Assembly: GCA_017649325.1 (NCBI GenBank)
Contig: JAGCHA010000088.1
Location: 1-41,021, forward strand
Direction of reading: 5' to 3'
DNA from: Ruminococcus sp.
Lineage (GTDB): Bacteria; Bacillota; Clostridia; Oscillospirales; Ruminococcaceae
DNA length: 41,021 nucleotides
The translations under genes were made by a program, and so were the position numbers. The notes under the pieces are model-generated. The model was given only the letters and a program-made list of their open reading frames with translations, did not search any database and was not told the origin of the DNA. This document shows positions 1 through 10,191 of the stretch, in pieces. Position 1 is the stretch's first letter; each line of letters opens with the position of its first letter.

Positions 1-1
1 C

Positions 2-2791
2 TAGAAGTACGGTATCAACTAGAAGGTATCCTTCAAGGTGCTCCGAGACATCATGGAGAACTCCGCAGACGCTTAGGAACTCGAGGAGAACATCAAGAAG
101 CGTGTTGATGAGCTCGTTCCCAAGCACATCATCCTCGACGATATCTTCGCAACTATCAGCTACTTCATCAACCTCTGCGAGGGCGTAGGTACAGTTGACG
201 ATATCGACCATCTCGGCAACAGACGTATCCGCTCCGTAGGCGAGCTTCTCCAGAACCAGTTCCGTATCGGCTATGCCCGTATGGAGCGCGGTATCCGCGA
301 GAGAATGAACATCCAGACTCAGGACGTGAACACCCTCACGCCCCAGACTCTCATCAATATCAGACCCATATCCTCGGCAATGAAGGAGTTCTTCTGCTCA
401 TCGCCCCTGTCCCAGTTCATGGACCAGAACAACCCCCTCGCCGAGCTTACCCATAAGAGACGTCTCTCCGCGCTCGGCCCCGGAGGTCTTTCCAGAGACC
501 GTGCGGGATTCGAGGTCCGCGACGTTCACTACAGCCACTACGGCAGAATGTGTCCTATCGAGACTCCTGAAGGACCTAACATCGGACTTATCTCCTACCT
601 TGCAACATTCGCAAGGATAAATGAGTACGGCTTCGTAGAGGCACCCTACCGCAAGGTAGACAAGGCAACGGGCGTTGTCACGAACGAGGTAGTATATATG
701 ACTGCCGACACCGAGGACAACTTCGTAGTTGCACAGGCTAACGAGCCTCTCACAGAAGACGGCAAGTTCGCACGTCCGCGTGTAAATGCAAGATACCGCG
801 AGCAGATACTCGAAATAGACAACGAAAAGGTAGACTACATGGACGTATCGCCTAAGATGGTCGTTTCCGTAGCTACCTCCATGATACCCTTCCTCGAGAA
901 CGATGACGCTAACCGTGCGCTCATGGGCTCGAACATGCAGAGACAGGCAGTACCGCTCCTCAAGACCGAGCGTCCGTTCGTCGGCACAGGTATGGAGTAC
1001 AAGGCGGCTGTTGACTCGGGCGTATGCGTAGTATCCGACTACGACGGCAAGGTAACATACGTTGACGCCGACAAGATACACATGATAGACTCCGAGGGCA
1101 TCGAGCACAAGTACGAGCTCATAAAGTTCAAGCGCTCGAACCAGGGCACGTGTGTAAACCAGAGACCTATCGTCACAGCAGGCGAAGAGGTCAAGAAGGG
1201 ACAGGTGCTCGCTGACGGTCCCGCAACCGCAGACGGCGAGATATCCCTCGGCAAGAACGCCCTCATCGGCTTCATGACATGGGAGGGCTACAACTACGAG
1301 GACGCCGTTCTTCTTAACGAGCGTCTCGTAAGAGAAGACGTATTCACATCAGTTCATATAGAAGAGTACGAGATAGAGTGCCGCGACACCAAGCTCGGAC
1401 CCGAAGAGATAACCCGCGATATTCCAAACGTCGGCGACGACGCTCTCGCGAACCTCGATGAGAACGGTATCATCCGCATCGGTTCCGAGGTAACATCGGG
1501 CGATATCCTCGTAGGTAAGGTAACGCCGAAGGGCGAGACCGAGCTCACCGCCGAGGAGAGGCTCCTCCGCGCAATCTTCGGCGAGAAGGCAAGAGAAGTC
1601 CGCGACAACTCCCTCAAGGTACCTCACGGTGAGGCCGGCGTTATCGTTGACGTCAAGGTATTCACCCGCGAGAACTGCGACGAGCTCAGCGCAGGCGTAA
1701 ACAAGCGCGTTATCTGCTACATCGCCCAGAAGCGTAAGATAACGGTCGGCGATAAGATGGCTGGTCGTCACGGTAACAAGGGCGTCGTATCGCGCATACT
1801 CCCCGAGGAGGATATGCCTTTCCTCCCCGACGGCACACCGCTCGATATCGTACTCAACCCCCTCGGTGTTCCTTCACGAATGAACATCGGACAGGTGCTT
1901 GAAGTCCACCTCGGCATGGCGTGCAAGGCTCTCGGCTGGCACATCATGACCCCTGTATTCGACGGCGCACACGAGGGTGATATCCGCGAATGCTTCAAGA
2001 TGGCAAACGACTACGCTCAGGAGCACAAGGACGATATGTTCGAGCTCAAGGCAATGGATAAGGTCATCAACCCCAAGGCACTCGAATTCACAGACGACTG
2101 TAAATTCACACTCTACGACGGACGCACAGGCGAAAAGTTCGACAACCGCGTAACGGTGGGCTATATGTACTACCTCAAGCTCCACCACCTCGTAGACGAT
2201 AAGATACACGCACGTTCGGTAGGACCGTACGCTCTCGTAACACAGCAGCCGCTCGGCGGTAAGGCGCAGTTCGGCGGACAGCGTTTCGGAGAAATGGAAG
2301 TTTGGGCTCTCGAGGCTTACGGTGCAGCCTATACTCTTCAGGAGATACTCACCGTCAAGTCAGACGATACCATCGGACGTGTCAATACCTACGAGGCAAT
2401 CGTCAAGGGACAGAACGTTCCTACACCTGGTATACCCGAGTCCTTCAAGGTCCTCATCAAGGAGATGCAGTCACTCTGCCTCGACGTCAAGGTGCTCGAC
2501 AGCAATCAGGAGGAGATCGACCTCAAGCAGAACTTCGACGACGATCCGATCCCTGCAAGAGATTCCTATGCTGACGAGGATACAGCCGACGGCACAAGCT
2601 ACTCCGACGACGAGCTCGGCGAGGCAGGCTTCGGCTTCGAGGACGGCGAAGATTTCGACAGCGTTGACAAGGATGACGAGTTCAGCTTCGACGATGACGA
2701 GTCTGAGGACGACCTCGACTTCAACGACGGGGAGGAAGGCGACGATGTATTCGACAGCTTCGACCTCGACGAGGAAGGCGACGAGAACTGA
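2..2791 (+). CDS. rpoB: RNA polymerase beta subunit, 5' end outside window, interrupted by three in-frame TAG codons
   Basis: This is the catalytic beta subunit of RNA polymerase. The frame enters the window at base 2 and runs to a TGA at 2789-2791, with TAG codons at 2-4, 20-22 and 74-76. Between and after these the translation is clearly RpoB: a [15 protein letters not shown] segment, [13 protein letters not shown], the rifampicin region ([27 protein letters not shown]), then [20 protein letters not shown] and the C-terminal [10 protein letters not shown] and [20 protein letters not shown] blocks. The ATG at 281 is an internal Met of the conserved SRMER/ARMER segment with no ribosome binding site, so it is not a real start. 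The last 60 or so residues are an unusually acidic Asp/Glu tail. rpoC follows after 52 bases. The TAGs could be sequence errors, nonsense mutations or readthrough sites; the frame is otherwise undamaged. Identity is certain; translation across the TAGs is not. Confidence 0.93.
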
Positions 2792-2843
2792 TAAACAGTC
2801 GGTATACGAAATGAATCGGCAATAAATTGCAGGAGGTAGCAGT

Positions 2844-5800
2844 TTGGAAAACACGACTTTTGAATCAATAAAGATCGGTCTTGCAGCGCCCGAGCAGATA
2901 AGAAGCTGGTCGTACGGTGTTGTTGAAAGACCTGAAACTATAAATTACAGAACCCAGAAGCCCGAGAGGGACGGTCTTTTCTGCGAAAGGATATTCGGAC
3001 CCACAAAGGACTGGGAGTGTCACTGCGGCAAGTTCAAGAAGATCCGCTTCAAGGGCAAGGTCTGCGACCGCTGCGGAGTTGAGGTAACAAGAGCAAGAGT
3101 CCGCCGCGAGAGAATGGGACACATCGAGCTTGCAGCTCCCGTGTCGCACATCTGGTACTTCAAGGGCACACCGTCCCGTATCGGACAGGTGCTCGAGGTA
3201 TCGCAGAAGCGCCTCGAGGAGGTACTCTACTTCACAAAGTACATCGTAACAGACCCGGGCAACACCGAGCTTGTGAAGAAGCAGCTCCTCTCTGAGAAGG
3301 AGTACCTCTCCTACGTTGAGAAGTACGGCGACGATTTCAAGGCAGAAATGGGCGCCGAGGCTATCAAGAAGCTCCTCAACGAGTACGATCCCGCAAGATA
3401 CGACACACAGAAGAACCGCCTCATCGAAACAGGCAAGATAAACATCGGCAGCAGCCGTGTTGAGTGCTATAACAACCCGCTCGAGTGCGAGTGTGAGGAG
3501 TGCCGCAAGTTCGCGGAGCTCACAGACATCGAGTGGAAGAACAACATCGAGATAGTTTCCGACGACCTCAAAAACGAGCTCGTTGGACTTCCCTCGGGAC
3601 AGAAGAAGGTCAAGCTCTTAAAGAGACTTCAGATAATCGAGGCATTCCGCCTCTCCGGAAACAAGCCCGAGTGGATGATACTTGATGTAGTACCCGTTAT
3701 CCCGCCCGACCTCCGTCCTATGATAATGCTCGACGGCGGACGCTATGCTACATCCGACCTCAACGACCTCTACAGACGTGTTATCAACAGAAACAACCGT
3801 CTGAAGAGAATGCTCGAGCTTGACGCTCCCGACATCATCGTAAGAAACGAGAAGCGTATGCTTCAGGAAGCCGTTGACGCACTCATCGACAACGGCAGAC
3901 ACGGCAGAGCCGTAACAGGTCCGAGCAACCGTGCTCTCAAGTCGCTCTCCGATATGCTCAAGGGTAAGCAGGGACGTTTCCGTCAGAACCTTCTCGGTAA
4001 GCGTGTTGACTACTCAGGACGTTCGGTTATCGTCGTAGGACCTGAGCTGAAGATGTACCAGTGCGGTCTCCCGAAGGAGATGGCACTCGAGCTCTTCAAG
4101 CCTTTCGTACTCAAGAGACTCGTTGACAAGAAGGCAATCGCAAATATCAAGTCCGCAAGAAAGCTCATCGACCGTGCCGACAACAAGGTATGGGACGCTC
4201 TCGAGGACGTCATCAAGGACCACCCCGTAATGCTCAACCGAGCTCCTACGCTCCACCGTCTTGGTATACAGGCATTCGAGCCGATACTCGTAGAGGGCAG
4301 AGCCATCAAGCTCCACCCGCTCGTATGTTCGGCGTTCAACGCTGACTTCGACGGCGACCAGATGGCTGTACATCTCCCGCTCTCGGCAGAGGCACAGGCA
4401 GAGGCGAGATTCCTTATGCTTGCGGCAAACAACCTCCTCAAGCCCTCGGACGGAAAGCCTGTTGCCGTACCTTCGCAGGATATGGTACTCGGTTCCTACT
4501 ACCTTACAATGGATAAGCCCGGCGAGCCGGGTGAGGGCAAGGTGTTCCGTGACGTGAACGAGGCTCTCATGGCGTACTACGAGCACGACGTATCACTCCA
4601 CGCGAATATCAAGGTCAAGATAACGAAGGACATCGGCGACAAGAAGGTGTCCAAGATAATAGACGCAACAGTCGGAAGACTCATCTTCAACGAGAACATC
4701 CCGCAGAACCTCGGATACGTTGACAGAACGAACTCCGACAAGCAGTTCGACCTCGAGGTAGCATTCCTCGTAGGCAAGAAGCAGCTCTCCGACATCATCG
4801 AGCGCTGCATCAAGATACACGGCACAACAACGACCTCCGAGGTACTTGACCGTATCAAGGCTCTCGGATACAAATACTCCACAAGAGCAGCTCTTACCGT
4901 TGCTGTATGTGATGCCTCCATTCCTCCGCAGAAGAAGGAGATACTCGCAAAGGCTGACGAGGAGGTTGCACGTATCACAGAGGATTACGAGTACGGCTAC
5001 ATCTCCGCAGAGGAGAAGTCCAAGCAGGTAATCGAGCTCTGGACCAACACCAACGACGAGGTTACAGCCGCACTGAAGGCAAACTTCGACCGCTACAATC
5101 CTATCTGGATGATGGCGGACTCGGGTGCCCGTGGTTCTATCTCTCAGATACGTCAGCTCGCAGGAATGCGCGGACTTATCGCCAACACCTCGGGTGCCGT
5201 AATCGAGATCCCTATCAGAGCTAACTACCGTGAAGGTCTTAACATCCTCGAATACTTCATCGCATCCCGTGGTGCCCGTAAGGGACTTGCCGATACGGCT
5301 CTCCGTACCGCTGACTCGGGTTACCTGACCCGTCGTCTCGTTGACGTATCACAGGACGTTATCATCCGCGAGGAGGATTGCGGTACAACAGACGGTATCG
5401 AGGTATACGAGATAAAGAACGGCAACGAGATAGTCGAGCCGTTTGCAGAGCGTCTCGTAGGCAGATTCCTCTCGGAGGACCTCCGCGACGAGGCAGGCGA
5501 GCTCATCGTCTCCAAGAACAAGCTCATCAACGACGCAGACGCCAAGAAGATAATCGAGGCAGGCGTCGAGAGGATAACCATCCGCTCCGTGCTCAACTGT
5601 AAGGCAAGGAACGGCGTATGCGCCAAGTGCTACGGTGCTAACCTCGCATTCAACAACGTAGTATCGGTCGGCGAAGCTGTCGGCGTAATTGCCGCACAGT
5701 CCATCGGCGAGCCCGGTACACAGCTCACCATGAGAACCTTCCATACCGGCGGTGTTGCATCTGCCGACGCGGAAGATATCACACAGGGTCTTCCCCGTGT

Positions 5801-6566
5801 CGAGGAGCTCTTCGAGAGCAGACGTCCCAAGGGCGCGGCTATCCTCTCCAAGATATCGGGCAGGATAACCATTGAGGAAGTAAAGACCACCCGCAATATC
5901 ATCGTTACCAACGACGAGACAGGCGAGAGCGAGAGCTACATGATACCTTACAACCTCAAGATACGCGTATAGGAGGGCGAGCAGATAACCAAGGGCACGC
6001 GCCTCACCGAGGGCAACATCTACCCGACAGATATCCTCAATATCCTCGGCATCCACGACGTTCAGAACTACATCATCAACGAAGTTCAGAAGGTTTACCG
6101 CTTACAGGGTGTTGACATCAACGACAAGCACATCGAGGTAATCGTACGTCAGATGCTCCGCAAGGTCAAGGTCGAGGATTCGGGCAGCAGCTACCTGCTC
6201 CCGGGCAACCTTGTAGACCGCAAGGAGATAGACGCAATAAACGAGGAACTTCAGGCACGTATAGACGCAGGCGAGTACGATGTACAGCTCGTACAGGTAA
6301 CTCCCGTGCTTCAGGGTATCACGAAGGCATCCTCCAACTCCGACAGCTTCATGTCGGCGGCTTCCTTCCAGGAGACCACAAAGGCGCTCACAGACGCCGC
6401 AATCAGAGGCAAGAGCGACAAGCTCCTCGGACTCAAGGAGAACGTTATCATCGGTAAGCTCATACCCGCAGGTACAGGTATGGACTGCTACAGCCATGTC
6501 AAGGTCGTAAAGAACGAGACAGCAGCCGAGCACAATCCCGCGATAAACAACGCTCCGATAGTTTAA
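2844..6566 (+). CDS. rpoC: RNA polymerase beta' subunit, interrupted by one in-frame TAG
   Basis: This is the beta' subunit, partner of RpoB. The TTG start at 2844 is chosen because an AGGAGG site lies 7 bases upstream (2831-2836). The N-terminal zinc site is visible as CHCG followed by CDRCG (about residues 59-77). The catalytic magnesium loop is [14 protein letters not shown]. The C-terminal zinc cysteines are in [17 protein letters not shown] at 5970-5972 (codon 1043) splits the gene. The frame continues without any shift as [14 protein letters not shown], then [31 protein letters not shown] and [14 protein letters not shown], and stops at TAA 6564-6566. Full length would be 1240 residues, normal for Clostridia. 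A standard gene call would give a 1042-residue protein plus an orphan C-terminal piece starting near 6153. The lost C-terminal part is essential in known RpoC, so either readthrough, a second gene copy or a sequence error must be involved. Confidence 0.95.
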
Positions 6567-6577
6567 AAAACAAAAAC

Positions 6578-6603
6578 ATCCCCGATGTTGCGGCATCGGG
6601 GAT
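6578..6603 (+). terminator. Hairpin after rpoC
   Basis: A 10-bp perfect stem, ATCCCCGATG and CATCGGGGAT, encloses a 6-base loop 12 bases after the rpoC stop. The 3' side has only a weak T tract, while the 5' side is A-rich (gtttaaaaaacaaaaac), so as an intrinsic terminator it would work better leftward. It may act as a 3'-end stabiliser or a leaky terminator before the TSCPD gene. Confidence 0.6.
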
Positions 6604-6626
6604 ATCTATAGAAGCAGGTGAAAAAT

Positions 6627-6884
6627 ATGAGATACACATACAAGCCGAAAATGGTCTGTGCCCAGCAGATAAGCTTTGAAATCGAGGGCAATGTCATCAC
6701 GGACGTCTCCTTCCTCGGAGGCTGCAACGGCAACCTCAAAGCCGTATCCAAGCTTGTAGACGGCATGACGGTCGAGGAGATAGAGGCGAAGCTCAAGGGC
6801 AATATCTGCGGCACCCGCCCTACATCTTGCGCTGACCAGCTATGCCTTGCTATCCGCGAGGCTTACGACAAAACAAGAGCATAA
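6627..6884 (+). CDS. TSCPD-domain small protein (TIGR03905-like)
   Basis: An 85-residue protein of the small stand-alone TSCPD family (TIGR03905 type). It resembles a C-terminal domain of vitamin B12-dependent ribonucleotide reductase, but its own function is not established. The ATG at 6627 follows an AGGTG site; a GTG at 6618 is possible but overlaps that site. The visible family pattern is an N-terminal beta strand (RYTYKPKMVC), GGCNGNLKAVSKLVDGM in the middle and GTRPTSCADQLCLAI near the end. The diagnostic TSCPD motif reads TSCAD here, so the proline is replaced. It sits 60 bases behind rpoC, separated by a hairpin, and is followed by another hairpin, so it may be read through from rpoC or have its own message. 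No catalytic role is assigned. Confidence 0.85.
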   Translation: MRYTYKPKMVCAQQISFEIEGNVITDVSFLGGCNGNLKAVSKLVDGMTVEEIEAKLKGNICGTRPTSCADQLCLAIREAYDKTRA

Positions 6885-6896
6885 CGACTGTGAAAA

Positions 6897-6930
6897 CAGG
6901 GACGACCTCTCGCAAAGAGGACCGTCCCTG
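6897..6930 (+). terminator. Hairpin after TSCPD gene
   Basis: CAGGGACG pairs with CGTCCCTG, and an inner CCTCT pairs with AGAGG around a short loop, 12 bases after the TSCPD stop. The bases after it (tctgttatgt) are only moderately T-rich, so this is a probable but not textbook intrinsic terminator. Confidence 0.6.
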
Positions 6931-6988
6931 TCTGTTATGTAAAGTGTTACGAGCAATTTACGATAGAATTACATTTTACGCTGACTGA

Positions 6989-7017
6989 TTGACATTTCCT
7001 TTATGGCATGATATGAT
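6989..7017 (+). promoter_or_regulatory. Sigma-A promoter for the secreted/membrane protein
   Basis: TTGACA at 6989-6994 and TATGAT at 7012-7017 are separated by exactly 17 bases, a near-consensus vegetative promoter. The start codon at 7047 lies about 30 bases downstream of the -10 box, giving a short leader. Confidence 0.8.
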
Positions 7018-7046
7018 AGAAAAAAGCCTTTTCGGGAGGTTCAGCC

Positions 7047-7823
7047 GTGAAACGTTTTATAATATCGTTCACCATTGGCATAATTACCGTTTTCACTATG
7101 CTCTGCGGAGCAATGAACGCTAACGCCATGGGGTTCTATGAGTGTGAAATAGTTATCAAATACAAAAATGCTCCTGAGGGGACTGTCTTTGCGGATATTC
7201 TTTTCAAGAAGGTTGAGGACGATGAGTATGCTCTCACTGGGGAGGCGTCAGACCATAGGGTGAGGTATGTCTGCATTGATTCGGGGAACATTGAGCTTGA
7301 CGAGCACTGCGGGCTTGCCGAATATGATGACGGCTTCACGAGCTTTATGATGAACAGATGCCTTCCAATTACAAATATGGTATATTCCGATAGCTGCTCC
7401 CTTGACTGGGGTGAGCCGACATCTGTATACAATAGCGATCTCTTTGAATACTACGGCGAATTCAAGGTCGCTTACTGCGATAAGGAAGGGAATGTCCTCC
7501 TTGTCACCGACCCTGTAAGAGTCAAGCCGAGGGGCTATACTCTTTATGAGGTCTATGCCGACGGAGCAAAGGCGGAATACAATGGCATAAGGGACTTATC
7601 GGAATATTTCGCATTTGCGATGATCGCGTTCATTATAGGGCTGCCTGCATTGCTTATCGCGATAACAGCCGCCATTGTTTTCATTATCATCGGGAAAAAG
7701 AATGCTCCCAAAGGACAGGAAAAGAAAGCCTCTGGTTTTTTCCCCGTACTGGTTGTAATGGGGATAACAGCAGCCGTCGTCACAGCGGGAATGGCGGTGA
7801 TCGTGAGGTTCGCTTTTTTCTGA
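7047..7823 (+). CDS. Secreted/membrane-anchored protein of unknown function
   Basis: A 258-residue protein that I do not recognise. The GTG start at 7047 is set by GGGAGG at 7034-7039 with a 7-base spacer. Residues 1 to about 27 form a signal peptide (MKRF, a hydrophobic core, then NANA), so cleavage near ANA-MG is likely. The next 160 or so residues form a predicted extracytoplasmic region with six cysteines. Two hydrophobic helices follow, near residues 190-213 and 230-256, separated by a basic linker (GKKNAPKGQEKKASG). This gives a type I-like ectodomain with a C-terminal double anchor. Codon use includes more AT-rich codons than the neighbours (aaatacaaaaatgct, attgattcgggg), which may indicate weaker expression or a different history. 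It has its own consensus promoter and stands alone. I assign no function. Confidence 0.8.
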   Translation: MKRFIISFTIGIITVFTMLCGAMNANAMGFYECEIVIKYKNAPEGTVFADILFKKVEDDEYALTGEASDHRVRYVCIDSGNIELDEHCGLAEYDDGFTSFMMNRCLPITNMVYSDSCSLDWGEPTSVYNSDLFEYYGEFKVAYCDKEGNVLLVTDPVRVKPRGYTLYEVYADGAKAEYNGIRDLSEYFAFAMIAFIIGLPALLIAITAAIVFIIIGKKNAPKGQEKKASGFFPVLVVMGITAAVVTAGMAVIVRFAFF

Positions 7824-7906
7824 TTCAGCAAAAATAAGGGAAAGCTTCTTAAAAGACTCAGACCTCAGCAATATAGAACACATAACGACGCTTGGGAGGC
7901 GTGGCT

Positions 7907-10078
7907 ATGAATCATAAAAAACGTCCGGTTATCGCCGTAGTGACTGCTCTTGCGAACGGTTTTGCGGAGAAGGAGATACTCGGCGGTATCATTTCAGAGA
8001 ACAGGAAAAACGGCTATCCTACGGTCGTTTTCTCGAATATTTACAACATTGTCCAGCAGAACGACGAGCTCCTATGCGAACAGAAGATATACGATTTTGT
8101 ACGTTCGCCAGATATCAGCGGCATAATACTGCTCTGCGAATCCTTTGTCGAGGATCATATACGCAAGCGCATCACTTCCTTGCTCAGCAGGATTAATGCC
8201 CCGATAATCGGCATAGGCACACGCCTTGACGAGTTTGAGCCTCTCGACTACACCCTGCTCAGTACCGATGATGTCGCCGACATGGAGGAACTCACCTCGC
8301 ATCTTATCGAGGCACATGGCTTCAGGGACATCGACATCCTCACAGGAATGCAGGAGATAGAGTCCTCTCGGCTTCGTGTCGTGGGCTACCTCAGCGCGCT
8401 CAGGGCATACGGGATAGCTCCCGACGAGAGCAGGATACATTACGGCGACTTCTGGTTCACCTCGGGCGAGCAGCTTGCCGACCGTTATATCAGCGGCGAG
8501 CTTAAGTTACCGCAGGCGGTGGTCTGCGCTAACGACTTTATGGCATACGGTATGCTGCGCCGCTTTTCGGACGCGGGCATACGCGTTCCCGAACAGGTCA
8601 CGGTCGTTAGCTATGAATATTCCGACATACGTATCTACTACTCGCCCGCGCTGACATCTATGCGCAAGAACCGACGTGCTCTCGGAGCTGCCGCAGCAGC
8701 CCGTCTGCAAGCTGTTCTTGAGGGCAGGACTCCGCCCGAGTTCGTGCCGCCGCGCGGTGAGTTGGTATTCGGCGGGAGCTGTCCCTGCAAAGGTGATGAG
8801 GCTCGGTCGCTGTCGGAGCTCCGCGACGCTGAGCGCCGCAAGAACTTTATCGACCTCAGCCTGTTCAGCACCATGGAGCACAGGCTCACACTCTGCCGCG
8901 ATATGAAGGAATTCATAAGCATAATCAGCGACCACCAGTGGATGATACAGGACAAGCGCAACATCTTTCTCTGCCTCTTCTCTGACTGGAACGAGGCTGA
9001 TCCGGAGAATTCATCTATAATGCATTCGGTCAGCATGATAGACGGCACAGAGGCATTCGAGGCTGACTGCCTTGACCTGCGCGTTTTCTTCGAGCGCGAC
9101 CGTGATTCCTCTGTCTGCTACCTGAACCCGCTCTTTTCCGGAAAGAAACTTTTCGGCTATATGGCACTGCTCTATGGTTCGGCTTCGAGCTACGACGACG
9201 TATACCGTCACTGGCTGAAATCCGTCTCGATAGGATTGGAGTTCCTGCGCCTGAAAAACGATATCCGCTACCTGATAAGCTGCCAGAACGTGTCCGAATA
9301 CAGGGACACGCTCACGGGCATGAACAATAAGAAGGGACTGCGCCGCGCATTTCAGGCGGTGCGTATCCACAACAACAGGAGACTGTATTTCGTTGCGCTC
9401 CGTATCGACCTCTTTCCGCGCCAGCTCAACGATGAAGAGATACGCCGCAAGACTGAGGCTGTCATCGGAGTGTCGAAGGCGATAGCGAAGTTCTGCGGGA
9501 ATCATGATATATCGGGGCGCGTGGCAGAGGATACGTTCGTCTGCCTCGTGCAGAGCCTTGTCGAGCCCGATGTAGTTGCCGATCTGCTTGGAGCAGTGCT
9601 GTTACAGGAGAGGGCATACATCGACTACGCGGGGACGAGCTCATTCGCCTGCTGCGCCATACCCTGCGAGAGCGAGAGTTTTGACAGCCTCCTTGCACAG
9701 AGCACGGAACGGATAAACGAGGAACAACGCAGGATAGCTGCGTTCCGAAAGAATCGGTACTACGCGGATATGCTCGCCGTGCGCGACCGCATATACTCCG
9801 AGACCGAGATCACCTTTGACTCTGACAGCGAAAACAGCTTCACCGACCGTATCGATTTCTTCCGCCGCAACTACAAGAGCTGCTTCGGCACAGCCTTTCA
9901 TCAGGACTGCATAAATGCGCGTATCGCAAAGGCAAAATACTACCTTGCGACCACCTCACTGGCTATAACCGACATTTCCGAGAAGTGCGGCTACGTAGAC
10001 TACAAATACTTCCAGCGGCAGTTCACAGCCAATACGGGACTGCCCGCATTGAGATACAGGAACCTGATAAAGGGGTAG
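7907..10078 (+). CDS. Hybrid transcription regulator: LacI-type sensor, degenerate GGDEF-like domain, AraC-type HTH
   Basis: A 723-residue regulator. The ATG at 7907 follows GGGAGGCG; an in-frame TTG at 7892 would overlap that site. Residues 1 to about 280 resemble the periplasmic-binding-protein fold of LacI/GalR sensors (RPVIAVVTALANGFAEKEIL, GEQLADRYISGE, VVCANDFMAYGMLRRF), but the usual N-terminal LacI helix-turn-helix is missing. From about residue 465, RDTLTGMNNKKGLRRAF matches the start of a GGDEF domain. The catalytic loop reads VAEDTF (about 539-544) in place of GGDEF, so cyclase activity is not expected. Residues 665-723 form an AraC/XylS-type HTH (AITDISEKCGYVDYKYFQRQF). It lies directly upstream of the GH5 cellulase in the same orientation, so control of cellulase expression by a sugar ligand is a reasonable inference. 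It ends in TAG, one of only two annotated genes here to do so. Confidence 0.85.
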   Translation: MNHKKRPVIAVVTALANGFAEKEILGGIISENRKNGYPTVVFSNIYNIVQQNDELLCEQKIYDFVRSPDISGIILLCESFVEDHIRKRITSLLSRINAPIIGIGTRLDEFEPLDYTLLSTDDVADMEELTSHLIEAHGFRDIDILTGMQEIESSRLRVVGYLSALRAYGIAPDESRIHYGDFWFTSGEQLADRYISGELKLPQAVVCANDFMAYGMLRRFSDAGIRVPEQVTVVSYEYSDIRIYYSPALTSMRKNRRALGAAAAARLQAVLEGRTPPEFVPPRGELVFGGSCPCKGDEARSLSELRDAERRKNFIDLSLFSTMEHRLTLCRDMKEFISIISDHQWMIQDKRNIFLCLFSDWNEADPENSSIMHSVSMIDGTEAFEADCLDLRVFFERDRDSSVCYLNPLFSGKKLFGYMALLYGSASSYDDVYRHWLKSVSIGLEFLRLKNDIRYLISCQNVSEYRDTLTGMNNKKGLRRAFQAVRIHNNRRLYFVALRIDLFPRQLNDEEIRRKTEAVIGVSKAIAKFCGNHDISGRVAEDTFVCLVQSLVEPDVVADLLGAVLLQERAYIDYAGTSSFACCAIPCESESFDSLLAQSTERINEEQRRIAAFRKNRYYADMLAVRDRIYSETEITFDSDSENSFTDRIDFFRRNYKSCFGTAFHQDCINARIAKAKYYLATTSLAITDISEKCGYVDYKYFQRQFTANTGLPALRYRNLIKG

Positions 10079-10113
10079 TGCAGATTTTGTCCACTATTAT
10101 CCAACTTTATGGG

Positions 10114-10142
10114 TTGTAAATAATCCTCTCTGAATGTACAAT
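10114..10142 (+). promoter_or_regulatory. Promoter for the GH5 cellulase
   Basis: TTGTAA at 10114-10119 and TACAAT at 10137-10142 with a 17-base spacer. The GH5 start codon is 50 bases downstream. It lies in the 113-base gap between the hybrid regulator and the cellulase, which is where an AraC-type operator would be sought. Confidence 0.6.
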
Positions 10143-10191
10143 AGTTACGATAAGCAATGTGCGTGACTATTTCTTTCAGGGAGGATTTTTT

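Noticed and set aside
281-2791. rpoB starting at ATG 281
   Set aside because: This Met lies inside a conserved internal RpoB segment with no ribosome binding site; homologous sequence continues upstream to the window edge.
6153-6566. Separate 137-residue gene after rpoC
   Set aside because: It is the C-terminal part of RpoC in the same frame, separated only by the TAG at 5970.
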